Below, one piece after another: positions 24,401-34,975 of a DNA stretch of 64,000 nucleotides. Position 1 is the first letter of the stretch. The number at the start of each line of letters is the position of its first letter. The position numbers were made by a program, and so were the translations under genes. The notes beneath the pieces are model-generated. The model was given only the letters and a program-made list of their open reading frames with translations, was not told where the DNA came from and did not search any database. The DNA lies in contig VTPC01000032.1 of assembly GCA_011009095.1 (NCBI GenBank), forward strand, positions 1 through 64,000, written 5' to 3'. The DNA comes from Ignelater luminosus. Lineage: Eukaryota; Arthropoda; Insecta; Coleoptera; Elateridae.

Positions 24401-25380
24401 CACAGTTCGCATACTAGTGACATAACGCATCTAAATTAATCTCTTTAAATTTCCGAAAATTTGCTGCAGAAAAAAATCCAGACTCGGATTAATTCAAGTG
24501 AAGTAGATGCGGCTGGGGCAAAAAGCTTCTTCTTGAGTTGACCGGCAAAGATAAAAAAAGCTGATGCTATTTACCAGACTCTTGTATGATGGAATCTTAA
24601 CCGTCAATAGAGCCCGTGTGTTGCTGAAAGACTGACTTGGGCGTGAAATTCTGTCGACATCACATTCTTGAAGATATACTTAAGGTCGCTTAAGGCTATT
24701 TTTGACAGTAGGCTGGGTTTCACTTTCCTTTTCTTAAATATTTCAAGCTTCTTTGCCCAAATTAAACAAAGAAAAGTTTATTCCTTTGCTTTCCAAAATG
24801 CCCAGGACATTCATAATCAGATTTAGTTAAAACATTTTCATTTTAGATCTGTTTTCTTAAGTGTATTTTACTGTCATCTTATTGGTTGTATAATAAAAAA
24901 AGAAGTGAAGTATAACCATGAAAACACCAGAACATAAAACCAGACTTAAGCCCAGTTCTAACCTAAAGTAGCCGAATAATTCTAATAATCCGTTTGAAAG
25001 GTTTTTTAACTTTTAGAAATCAACACCTTATATTAAATGATCCCGCATTTCTAGAAACACAGAAGTTGAACTGATGACACATTTGTTATTCAACATAAAA
25101 TTTGGGCATACGTCAAATTATTTTTATAAATGAGCGCTGAGCTAATTCGTAGTTGTTATTAAGAAGTGGAAAAATTATTATGCATACTAAAGAAAAATGC
25201 AATGATTTAGATTTTTCATTCCTTTGCTTTGAAGTTGAAATTTTTATTTTATTGTTGATTTTGCATTTTTCTACATACTACATACCATCGCAATATGTTT
25301 AAAAATCAGTTTCCACTATCACAAAGATAACAGTTAGTGTCACTGCACTAAGTTACAAAATTTAGTTTCAAACTCATTTA
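21500..25380. other. Low-repeat unique sequence, no exon recognised
   Basis: From about 21.9 to 23.8 kb the sequence is less repetitive and has CpG-containing blocks (for example near 22.3-22.7 and 23.4-23.6 kb) of the kind seen in conserved introns or regulatory DNA of insect genes. No open frame with a domain and convincing splice sites was seen. From 23.9 to 25.4 kb it is A/T-rich with short stop-broken frames. Confidence 0.4.
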
Positions 25381-27265
25381 GCTATAATTAGAAGCTCTTA
25401 AGAAGGATTTGGAGCTCATGAAAGATGGATCTCCTAAAACAGAAATATCTGACGCGACAGTAGAGAAATCCCACAATAATTTGTGGTATTTGTCACCGGA
25501 AAATGTCACTCTGGCTTAAACATTCTGATTCAAAATTCTTTAAAGAAAAGAATGTGGAGGAACCCTAAGAGTTCAATAGAACTTCTTGGGTGATTTAGCT
25601 TCAACATTTGTTTCATAACAGCAAATTCCGTAGCATTTCAGCAAATACTACCAGCAAAGACAAACGTACTTACAGTGATATGTCAGAAAGAGAAGTAAAG
25701 TGGGAAAAGATTATCAAGATAAAGAAGTAGAAACAAGGAAGAAGGGCGTTGTTAATTAGTGCCAGCTGCCAAACAATACTGAGAACATTTTCAGGTCTTT
25801 ATACTGTTGTCCTTGGTTAAAATGCTACAGAGCTGTCATGATGTTTTTCCGTTTAGTGACTCATCAGCTTCTTTAGTTTTATCGGTCTTTAGTAGGGCCC
25901 TTTTAAACCTCACACCAGATTTTATCAGGCTCATTAATTTTCTCCAACAAAATATGCTAAAAACTCTTCTCTTTCTCTATTTTTTTAAAGATGACACTTC
26001 TTTCAATTACTCTTCATTGCCTGTTTTCAAGCTATACGATTGTTATATTGTTGGTAATGTTCCTCTAAATTTGTGTAAGCCACTCTGCTCAAAATATTCC
26101 TTTAATTGTAGGAGCGGTAGGAGCAAGAACAGTCTCTTAAATTTTTATGAAATAAACATGAGGTAATATACAGCGTTCTTTTTGTCGTTTATTGTTTTTT
26201 CTCGGACACATGAGTCAAAAGTATCATATCTCTCTGTGCCAAGGTAACTAAATGAAGGAACGCAAATCAAGAGTCTTGGTAGACATACAAAAATTTATTT
26301 ATTAAAAAGAAAAGACCTTAAGGTGAAAAATTATTTTTCTAGAAAAGAAACATTGACACTCAGTCATAAATATCTTGGGTAATGGACAGTCAGTAATATT
26401 TTCCGAACGAAAAAGTTAACACGAACGAATCCGATACTGCCACTGCCACAACACCTTACATTAGAAGAGTAGCAGTATCGCACCAATACTACACACGGAA
26501 GAACAGCCTTGTAATTTGAAGTTGCGGAGAATAGTTGCATTGACCACACAGTACTACGCACAGGAGAATAGCCTCGCAGGGTCGCGCACTGCACTGCACT
26601 GCAACACTATAGTACGCATGTAGGAACTTATTCAGATCCTATTTATGTAATATAGTAGTTTATATTCAACAAGTAGCTAAGAATTTAAGAAAATCCCTAG
26701 AAATTGAGATCTCGAGAACTTCTCGCAGGGATAAAACCACAGACAATAAATTAAAATGGACTCGTTTATTTACATTTTTCGTCCATTAACAACAGGTCGC
26801 AGTCTAAGCGAATTACTGTTTGTTGACTTACGATATTCTGTGACCTTTCCCTCCAGCGCAGCATTTCGCTTATGGCGTAACTAACCTTACTTAACGTCCA
26901 GCATATTCCTCTAGCTACCTTCTTTATTATTTATTTATTTTAAAACAAACACCCTACAGGCAAACGCCTCATTATACGGTTAAATAAACACCATACTAGC
27001 TTAATAATAAGTAATAACACAAACTCCTCGCAGGGTTCATCTCTGGTACAAAGATGCCGGGCAGACGGAAGACTAGATCTGCCGATTCATTACATCATAC
27101 CAGTCAGGACAGAGGACTCACTATCCTATTGAAGCCAATTAGCCCTGGGCGACCTGGTAGTACATAGTACTAACCAACGAATGGTTAATACTGAGAGTAC
27201 AAACAACTGAATGCTTAATACTGATTTTATTAATCCCAAATTTTTCTAAATATAAAAACAACGTG
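25381..27265. other. Unclassified sequence with dispersed short repeats
   Basis: The 10-mer CCTCGCAGGG or its one-base variant occurs at 26572, 26721 and 27026. A two-copy imperfect tandem of about 65 bases (CAATACTACACAC at 26484, CAGTACTACGCAC at 26549) sits in the same zone. These suggest an interspersed repeat between about 26.4 and 27.2 kb. I see neither coding motifs nor ends that would name it. A 119-codon plus frame at 25807-26166 has no recognisable domain. Confidence 0.4.
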
Positions 27266-27269
27266 CTAA

Positions 27270-29065
27270 CATAATAACAAATTATTTCAATAACAAGGTA
27301 ACAAGGAAATCACATGAGTTCAAAAATCTGCAAATATAACAATTACAAAACTAATTTATTTGTAAAGACGTTGACAATTTTGTCTCAACTACCTAAATCC
27401 TTACATTCAGTTTTACGTTGTAATGAAATTGTGTTAATTTGTAATCCCAGTTTATGTTCTGTTTTCTTGAGTAAGTCATTTCAAAGCATTTATCAACACT
27501 AAAGTAAAATTTACTCTCCTGTCCCCATATATGTATAAAATTTAAATCCAACTGCATATCCTGGCCTTGTTCAATAGTTTCAATTTCTTTAGATTTTGAA
27601 GTCATCAGTATATAAGAAGTAACTATAATTAAAAATATTTTCAGAGATATCATTTATAAAAGTAATAATAGTAATGTTTCCAGATTGGAGCCCTGTGGAA
27701 CTCCAGATCTAGCCGAGAATGATTCCGATTTGTATCCCAGACACTCGACGTATTATTTCTTCTCATACAAATAAAATTTGCCAAGATTTAATATTTAATC
27801 CGAGTCGTGACAATTTAGTAAGTAAAGTGCGGTAGTCAACTTTATCAAACGCCTTAGGAAAGTCAGTTTAAACAACATCTACATAGCTGATGCCTCTTTT
27901 CTAACGTATTAGAAACTGTCCGTGTAAAGTAACAAAGATTAGTTGCTGTAGACCTAACTTTCATGAACACATGCTGGTTAATATCTATATTAGATGTTTT
28001 ACTTGATAAATCATGTTATTGTATAGAACTAATTCAGAAACTTTAGGGAATACAAACAGGATACTAATGGGACGACAATTTTCAACTAAAGAATGATTAC
28101 CGGATTTATGGATTGATCGTATCTTGGATGTTGTCCATTTGCTGGAAAATATCCCTGTTTTTAATGATATAATGGATCAATCAAATATTCAGCACAACCT
28201 TTAAAGATATAAACAGGAATACAGTCAGGACCTACAGACTTAGAATGTTTTAGTCTTTTTTACTTCTTATCCTTACTGCTGGCGAATTATCGCCATATTA
28301 TATATCCAGTATGTATATGTATGTCCACACATAATTAAAGTTGAGTGCATTTTTTAAAGACTGTTTTCCATAACAACGTTTTATATAAGAAGTCAAGTTC
28401 TCATTTATATAAATTACGGAACCGCCAGAGTTAGGTTTAATATCACTTCTTATAAATTTTATATTATTTCTTTTAGCGATAATAAGCTCGCTAACAGTTC
28501 TTCAGGCAAACTGAACGATTACCGGATCTGGTTTGGTAGTATTCCTTGATGGCAATCCATGGATATTCCCGATCTCTTTAATTTTAAATTCTTCAATTTG
28601 CAATTTTTTGTATGTCTGCGAGGTTCTCTTAACTTTGTTGCTTTAAGCCGTGTATTTCAATGTTCATATTCCTGGAATATTGATCCATGCTATTTAATTT
28701 TATCTCGAGGTTTTCAATTTGCGTAGTTAAAGAACTAATTGGATGCTGGCTACTGATTTTATTTTAAACTTGTATTAGTTGATCTTGCACTTTTGACACT
28801 TTTTTGTTTACCTCATTAATGGCATTAAATAATTCTTTTATTTGCTTGCAAAGTATTGGTAACAAATGCAATTGTTTTCTGTTGATTATATTGCATTGTT
28901 GTACATAAAACAGCTGCATGAGGCGTGTTATTACAATCTACGAGGACCCGTTTGACTTTTTAATATTTTTTTAACTTGTAGAGGCATTTCTATGCATCTT
29001 AAATGAAATATGCCACTACATTTTTCACATGTAAATCTGCTACAATTGCTTTGGAGTTTACGTCT
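27270..29065 (-). mobile_element. Decayed CR1/Jockey-like LINE with a PHD-type finger in ORF1
   Basis: On the minus strand the copy opens near 29050 with CSRFTCEKCSGIFHLRC, a PHD-like zinc finger known from ORF1 of CR1-type LINEs. At 28680-28600 IDQYSRNMNIEIHGLKQQS is the usual ORF1 block (Q+SRRNNIEI.G). At about 28430 GGSVIYINENLTSYI is endonuclease. The RT begins at 28250 (SKSVGPDCIPVYIFKGCAE). It continues through a motif A relic near 27880-27830 and GVPQGSNL at 27710-27680, then FADD-type residues are lost, with EIETIEQGQDMQLDLNFIH at about 27580-27525. The 3' end near 27270 is not sharp. Frame changes are frequent, so it is dead, but all parts are in the normal order, so one original near-complete insertion is likely. 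Confidence 0.82.
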
Positions 29066-29097
29066 CCTACTAGTAGAATAGCTTAAGAGTGCTTCTT

Positions 29098-29330
29098 CTA
29101 TGCTGTATCTTCGTTTTTGGTATCGAACGCTGTCACCTTAGTTTTTTTGTTGTATACTTTTATAGCTACGTCGCTATTTTTATTTTCGTACCATTGCCTC
29201 TTGCTTACGCAGCTTTTATTCTGTTCCTCCAGAATTACTATGTCGACTTTGTTTTTGTTTGCAGTCTCCTGTACAAGATCGATTGCGGCACGCCCTTTCC
29301 TTCTTTTTTTACAGTGCCTTATTTCATTCA
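29098..29330 (-). mobile_element. R1-like LINE endonuclease, N-terminal fragment
   Basis: A continuous minus-strand frame reads AAIDLVQETANKNKVDIVIL, then QWYENKNSDVAIKVYN, ending before 29098. This matches the start of the R1-clade apurinic-like endonuclease (NLNR..AA.DLL.Q.A.E..IDV.L.SE, then W..D....AAI.V). Only the first 80 or so residues are present. It lies between the 3' end of an RTE-like LINE and the 5' end of a CR1-like LINE, all three on the same strand, so it may be a stub left by nested insertions. The call rests on one stretch of similarity. Confidence 0.5.
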
Positions 29331-29334
29331 AATT

Positions 29335-30670
29335 AGGTCGGCATTTCCGTCTTTTATTTTTTCTCGCCACTCTTCCCTATCTAGAGCGTCTTCTTGTCTT
29401 CAACCTTTCTCTCGGAGATCTTTATTCACTTTGGTCTTCCATTCTGTCTTTCGCCTTCCTCTCCCCCTTCTGTCTTTCGCCTTCCTCTCCCCCTTCTGTC
29501 ACCAACCTTCTTCTTTTCAAATTTTTTCCCAACGTAGTCCTCATCCCTTTTTTGTACATGCCCGAACCATCTTAGACTGCTTTCTTGGATCTGTTTACCA
29601 ATAGGCCCAATCTTGACCAATCCTCTGATAAGCTCATTTCCTATCCTGTCCTTCCTAGTTACTCCACACATCCACCTTAACATCTTCACCTCAGCCACTT
29701 CCATTTTCTTTTCTTGGGTCCTAGTAACAGACTACGTCTCCGCTCCGTGCATCATTGCAGGTCGCACCACCGTATTATACATCTTTCTTTTCATCCTGCA
29801 GTTCTCGTTTCTATCGCACAGCACTCCACTTATTTTCCTCCAGTTTAACCATCAGCAGTTCACTCTATGCTGAATATCTGCGTCCAACCCTCCATTGCTC
29901 TGTAGATTCGACCCGAGGTACTTGAACGTCTTGACCGATGATAACTGTTTCTCCTGAAGTTCTATTATCATGGCTTCCGCCTCTCTTGCTGTCATGTACT
30001 CCGTTTTCGACCTACTGATCGTCATCCCTCTCTCTTCTAGTATTTTCGTCCACTCTTCCAACTTTCCCTCCAGTTGCTCTCGTGTAGATTCGCACAGAAC
30101 AATGTCATCCACAAACAGCACGCTCGAGGGTGCTTCCTTCTTCACACCTCTCTCTAACACGTTCATCACTATATCGAACAGGTACGGGCTGAGTGCCGAT
30201 CTCTGGTACAGGCCGACTCTTACCGGGAACCCCTCAGTCTGCCAACACTACTCTTTACAGCAGTCTCCCCCCTATTATACATTTCTCTAGCCAGTCGCAC
30301 GTACTTCTCTGGCGGCTCCATGTCCCTTATACACCTACAAACTTCCTGCCTGGGTACCCTATCATATGTCTTCTCAAGGTCAATGAAGACCATGTGCATT
30401 TCGACTTGCATTTCTCTGCACTTCTCAATCAATTGTCTCAGTGCAAACATCGCATCCTGACACGAATTCAAATTGCTCCTCCGACACCTCCGTCGCCTGT
30501 TTAATTCTTCCTTCAACGACTATTTCCCAGACCTTCACAATATGTGACATCAACTTTATGCCTCTATAGTCTCCAAAGTACTGCAAATCCCCTTTTCCTT
30601 TATATATTGATATCAGTCTACTCTTCCTTCACTCCTCTGGTATCACCTCCTGTTGCCAGAGGTTTTTAAA
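29335..30670 (-). mobile_element. RTE-like LINE, RT to C-terminus, relatively young
   Basis: The minus strand reads GKGDLQY-GDYRGIKLMSH (about 30610-30550). It then has a 98-codon frame at 30516-30220 with DAMFALRQLIEKCREMQVEM and motif A FIDLEKTYDRVPR, where A has become T. SRWS-type changes follow, and then SVLFVDDIVLCES with the catalytic box as FVDD (30115-30104). It continues KTFKYLGSNLQSNGGLDADI (about 29930-29890). The tail at 29704-29426 reads MLRWMCGVTRKDRIGNELIRG and LRWFGHVQKRDEDYVGK. The frame ends with EDALDREEWREKIKDGNADLI and a stop near 29340, the natural end of such ORFs. A 26-29-base tandem duplication lies at about 29448-29500 inside the tail. Only a few lesions are seen, so it is younger than its neighbours. 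The 5' half is missing. Confidence 0.9.
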
Positions 30671-31141
30671 CTTTTCCGTACTTCCACCGGTATCAAGTGG
30701 GAATGCTTGGCATACAGTACCAGCCATACTAATCTACAAATAACTCAGCCGTTTTGTATGCAAGCTTGTCATATTTGTGTGGAGAGATTTATTCTCTGCA
30801 CGATAAAGAAGTCAGAACTACACAAAAACGTTTACTTTCTTTCTTTTCTTCTTTTCTTAGCAAAATCTTTTTCAAATTTCCTTTTTTCTCTCTTCCATCT
30901 TTACGTTTACACTTACATCTATATTTTTAATTAAACAAATTTTCAAACTTTTTGTTTTCAAGATGAGCCTGTGTGACATATGGTTAAACATCTCAATAGA
31001 GCGAATTCACAGGTTTTAAGTAGCTAGGTCGTACTTCAGTGCTGTTGTGTTTATCTATTTGTCTTTTAGATTGTAATCTCTTAAATGTAGCTTCTATAAT
31101 TGCTTTGTATGTTGGGTCTGTTTTTACCATCTATCCCAATA
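30671..31141. other. No recognisable gene
   Basis: T-rich sequence between the RTE-like LINE and the MITE. A 93-codon plus frame at 30653-30934 starts inside the LINE and has no domain. Confidence 0.5.
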
Positions 31142-31678
31142 AACTGCTCAACAATTGAAGTGGCCCATCAAAAAAAAGAGATAGAAACCACAAGTAGTTA
31201 TGAAAAATGACCATGGGTAAGTTTGATTTTGCTTTTATATATAATTCTACCTTAATTTTGTATACTTGGTTGGATTTTTATTTATGTATAAAACCCAATA
31301 GTAATCGACCAACTTCTCTTTGAAAATTACCTTTCTGTTCTAAACGGCAGGCTAGATTTTAAGTATCTTCACTTAATCAATTAGAGGGCATACTGGCATT
31401 ATCTAGTTATCAAAATATTTGATATTCTGTAGCAAAAATCGAAAAACACGGATTTTTGGAAATTGTATAAATTATGTCCCTAGGAACTCGGGAACTGAAT
31501 TACTTTTCAAATTATTCAATTCTGAAATTTTTATGATTCTACAAAACAAATCTTACATCAAAATAAAAGAATTATTTATAAATGACATGTCAACAACCGT
31601 TGATGCCTTTGTGTTTCTAATAAACACGAAAACATAATCTTTTGTTGTTTAGTGGGCCACTTCAATTGTGGAGCAGTT
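31142..31678. mobile_element. TA-flanked MITE with 26-bp terminal inverted repeats (537 bp)
   Basis: The left end at 31142-31167 and the complement of the right end at 31653-31678 agree at 25 of 26 bases; both contain CAATTGAAGTGGCCCA. Each end is directly bordered by TA (31140-31141 and 31679-31680), the target duplication of Tc1/mariner-type transposons. The interior is A/T-rich; its longest frame (31419-31637, 72 codons) shows no transposase motif, so this is a non-autonomous element that would have relied on a transposase in trans. The near-perfect repeats point to a fairly recent insertion. Confidence 0.9.
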
Positions 31679-31680
31679 TA

Positions 31681-32699
31681 TTATTGTATTGAATTTTGGT
31701 CAGATTATTTTGTATTATAAACGCTAAAGCTTCTTCAGAAGAAATGGAATCAGAGCTTGATCGTTTTGTGATTTTCTATAAGCTTACATAATTTCCACAG
31801 CAGGTTTTGTAGGTTTTGCTGAATCTTTTATTAATGCGGCGGCACTGCGTTGGCCACATGTCCGTATTTTATTTACATTGTACATAAAAAAATTTGGAAA
31901 GCAGAAATTGATAGTAAATTTGCAATTTACCGCTACTGTTTTAAATTCCCAGGAAAAAACCAAAATAAAATGCATTTTGTCCTGCTAAAAAATCATTTGG
32001 AACCACAGTGAAGCTGTACTTGCCGCGACGAACACATTGAGTTATAAAGACACATGATCAGTATATAATTTAGAAAGTAACGTATCGATTGGCCGGGCAA
32101 AAATTACATCTCGTTATAGTTGTAAAGAAACTTCCAACTTGAAATTTTTTCATGTTTGGGAATATCAGGAGGATTGCACGTGATCACCCTTATCTGTTCG
32201 GCGCGGTAAAATTTTGCTAAGTTAGGTTTTATGCAACTTGTGAGGTATTTTCGAGGTTCCTCAAATTCTTTAAGTCTATATTGACCCTTTCGGGCAGGTT
32301 GAACCTATTGGATTTATCAGATTTTCCGGGTCTTATCAAAATGTGTCGGGTCAGTCAAACTTCTGAATCTGCTTCCTTTTTAATTTTGGTTGTAAAATAC
32401 TAAAGCTACTAATGCTAGTTGATGGTAAGACTCTGCGAATAAAGAGTCTTACTAAAACGACGACCTTTAAGCCTATTGATTGGGTATTTTATTTTGAATT
32501 ATTGGGATCTCTAGGCACAGCAAGTAGGTATTTTGGCCTAAAAGAATTGTAGGGTTCTGCTAAAAATGCTACCGGAATCTTTAAAGCGGTGCTAGATTTA
32601 TTGCAGATTTTGACCTGTGCAGATGGGTTGCTAGATTGAAGGCTATAAATACCACTGCTTGTCTCAAGCCAGGATAAGAAGGTAGGATGGATAGAGGAG
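31681..32699. other. Mostly unexplained; contains a possible GC-rich repeat relic
   Basis: At about 32235-32375 words such as CCCTTTCGGGCAGG, TTTTCCGGGTC and GTGTCGGGTCAG recur at intervals. They recall, in complement, the periodic array at 37.8-39.0 kb. The remainder has no motif. The last bases may belong to the 5' UTR of the LINE that follows. Confidence 0.35.
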
Positions 32700-34975
32700 T
32701 AATAACCTCAAAAAACATTTGGGTTTAACTGTCCCGGCTGATAGTACCCTGTAAGGGCTCCATCCCAAGATTATGGAAGAAAACTTGTCAACGGCCTCAG
32801 AAAATAGAAAAACTTCTATGATAAAGAAGGCGGAAGAGCCACATAAACGCGAAGATTGATCTCGTAAGCCTAGAAAGGCAATCGATATAGGGGACGCAAA
32901 CCTCGAAAAGAAAATGCCTGGTGCTCTAGGTTGGAGGTTAAGACATGAGGCCAGCTACCCTATTCTTGTACAACAAATATAACCGCTAAAAATCTTAATA
33001 ATTCCCCTTGAAAGTCGGATGGATTAAATAGAAGACGAAAATGCAAACAAAAAAGGACTATTAGTTATGCTACATGGAATTAGAACTAAATACGATATTG
33101 GAGTATTAACAGAGAGGTCAAGGCAGTAAAATTAATGGAGACTATATACATTTAATAATTTAATGACCGGGCTAAAGGACATTATACGGAAGGCGCCGAA
33201 TTGTGCGATATAAGTCTGGATATTATAAGGAAAGAAGCTGAAGGATGTGATTGTATGCAAGGTTTTCAAACTATATACATTTATATAGTGGTGCTGATAA
33301 AAGTAAACCAGCAGAAAGTGGTGTCTCTATTATCCTACATAAGAAAAGGCAAAGGCAAATCGGCAGCTGGAATGAAATAAGTGAAAGGATCATAACAGCT
33401 GAAATGACACTATATGGTAAAGAAATAGTAATAATCGGAGTGTACGCGCCTATAAACTCGGCAGTGATACAAGAAAAAGAAGATTTTATGAAAGAACTGA
33501 GAAATGTATTAAATACAATACCGGATAGAAAAGAGATTATTATGATGGGAGACTTTAAAATGGCAGAATAGGCCAAAGTAAAGATAGCGATATAGTATTA
33601 ACTTTTGGAGAAGACGAAACTAATGATAATGGAATTAGGTTGATTTATGCGATCAATTCTCCCTGAAAGTATTAAATGGCTTCTTTCAACACAAAAGTGT
33701 ACACAAAATTACGTATGTACAAAGTACTCGAGGAGTCAAGTCAATAATCGATTATATCATTATAAGACAACAATCAAATTTAAAAGTTATGGATATTATG
33801 TTACAAAGAGAAGATCAAATCATTTTATGATAAGGGCAAAGATATACTTTAAATATAATCTGCAAAACAACCCACAGGAAATGGACAGAGAAGCCGAGAC
33901 AATAGATCGTATAAAATACAACACAGATAAACTATATGACGATTCTACACAGTTCCTATACAAGTTAAGAGCCTCAAATTACATACAAGACGTAAATCAA
34001 GAAGGTGACTCAGAAACCCTACACAAAGAATTAAAGGAGTCCCTTTTCCGGGCAGCAAAGGAAGCACGGGGAGAGAAAGAAAAACAAAAACAAATAAAAG
34101 ACAAAAACAGTGGTGGAATGACCGAATAAAACAGTTGATGAATGAAAAGAAAAAAGCGTACGAGAAATGGCTTGTTACACGAAATAGAGAAGGTAGAAGA
34201 GAGTACATGAAATATAATAGGGATATGAAGAAAGAAGTCACAAAATTGAAAAATCAAGCATGGGAAAATAAATTTGAAAGATTGTTAGAAAGCACAAGGT
34301 CCAATGAAGTATGGAAAATATTAAAGAACCAGAGATCAAATGAAAAACAAACAATACTACCAATAACATTAGAAACATGGAAAGCATATTATAAAAAATT
34401 GTTGAACGAAGATCGAGAAGAGTAGGAAGAAATAAATTATAACCTATTGAATGCCGAAACGAAAACTGTGAGGAAATCAGTATTAAAGAAATCAAGAAAG
34501 CAGAAGGACAATACAGGTGTTAAATTCAACTCTATGGTGTAATAAGATAAAACAAGAAACAAAAGAAAACACATATTTAAAGCTATAACGGAAAGTGTTA
34601 CTACATATGGAGCAGGATATGGGTGCTAGACAAAAAAAAAATGGAAAAGGGACTCAAAGCGTTGGAGATGAATTTTTGGAGAAGGAGCGGCAAAGTATTG
34701 GAAGTATACACAGAATAAAAAATTTAAGTAATTAGAGAAATGATGAACGTACAACACACTCTGCTAGATATAGTAAACATCAAACAGCTGTTGTGGTATG
34801 GGCATGTCAGAAGAATGGAAGAACAGAGATGGCCTTTACAAATGTATAAACGGACCCCACATACAAAGAGAAAAAGAGGAAGACCCAGAGTAAAATGAAA
34901 AAAAAAATAGAGGAAACAATGGAAGCCAGAAACTTTAGTTTTGCCGATTAAGGAGCGAAATACGGCATTAGTTAT
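32700..34975 (+). mobile_element. LINE with its RT core deleted (endonuclease plus C-terminal tail)
   Basis: The plus-strand frame at 33251-33571 is an endonuclease ([30 protein letters not shown], then EIIMMGDFKMAE, where GDLNGR is expected). LNGFFQHKSVHKIT and KSIIDYIIIRQQSNLKV follow at 33660-33780. Two frames at 33647-34129 and 34135-34425 are the charged linker (KNSGGMTE, KKAYEKWLVTRN, EVWKILKNQRS). At about 34580 the sequence jumps to the tail: ITESVTTYGA, MNVQHTILD-like words, LLWYGHVRRMEEQRWPLQ. The whole RT palm is therefore missing, roughly one third of a normal ORF2. The 5' boundary near 32.7 kb is uncertain. This type is related to the LINE copies at 6.0, 14.7 and 51.0 kb. Confidence 0.85.

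Noticed and set aside
25380-25510. Plus-strand words LWYLSPENVTLA recalling an arthropod repeat-family protein
   Set aside because: Only about a dozen residues fit and my memory of the family is not firm; neighbouring sequence gives no second motif.
29089-30504. Several long plus-strand frames rich in Phe/Leu/Ser (up to 171 codons)
   Set aside because: They are the complements of the minus-strand RTE-like and R1-like LINE pieces.
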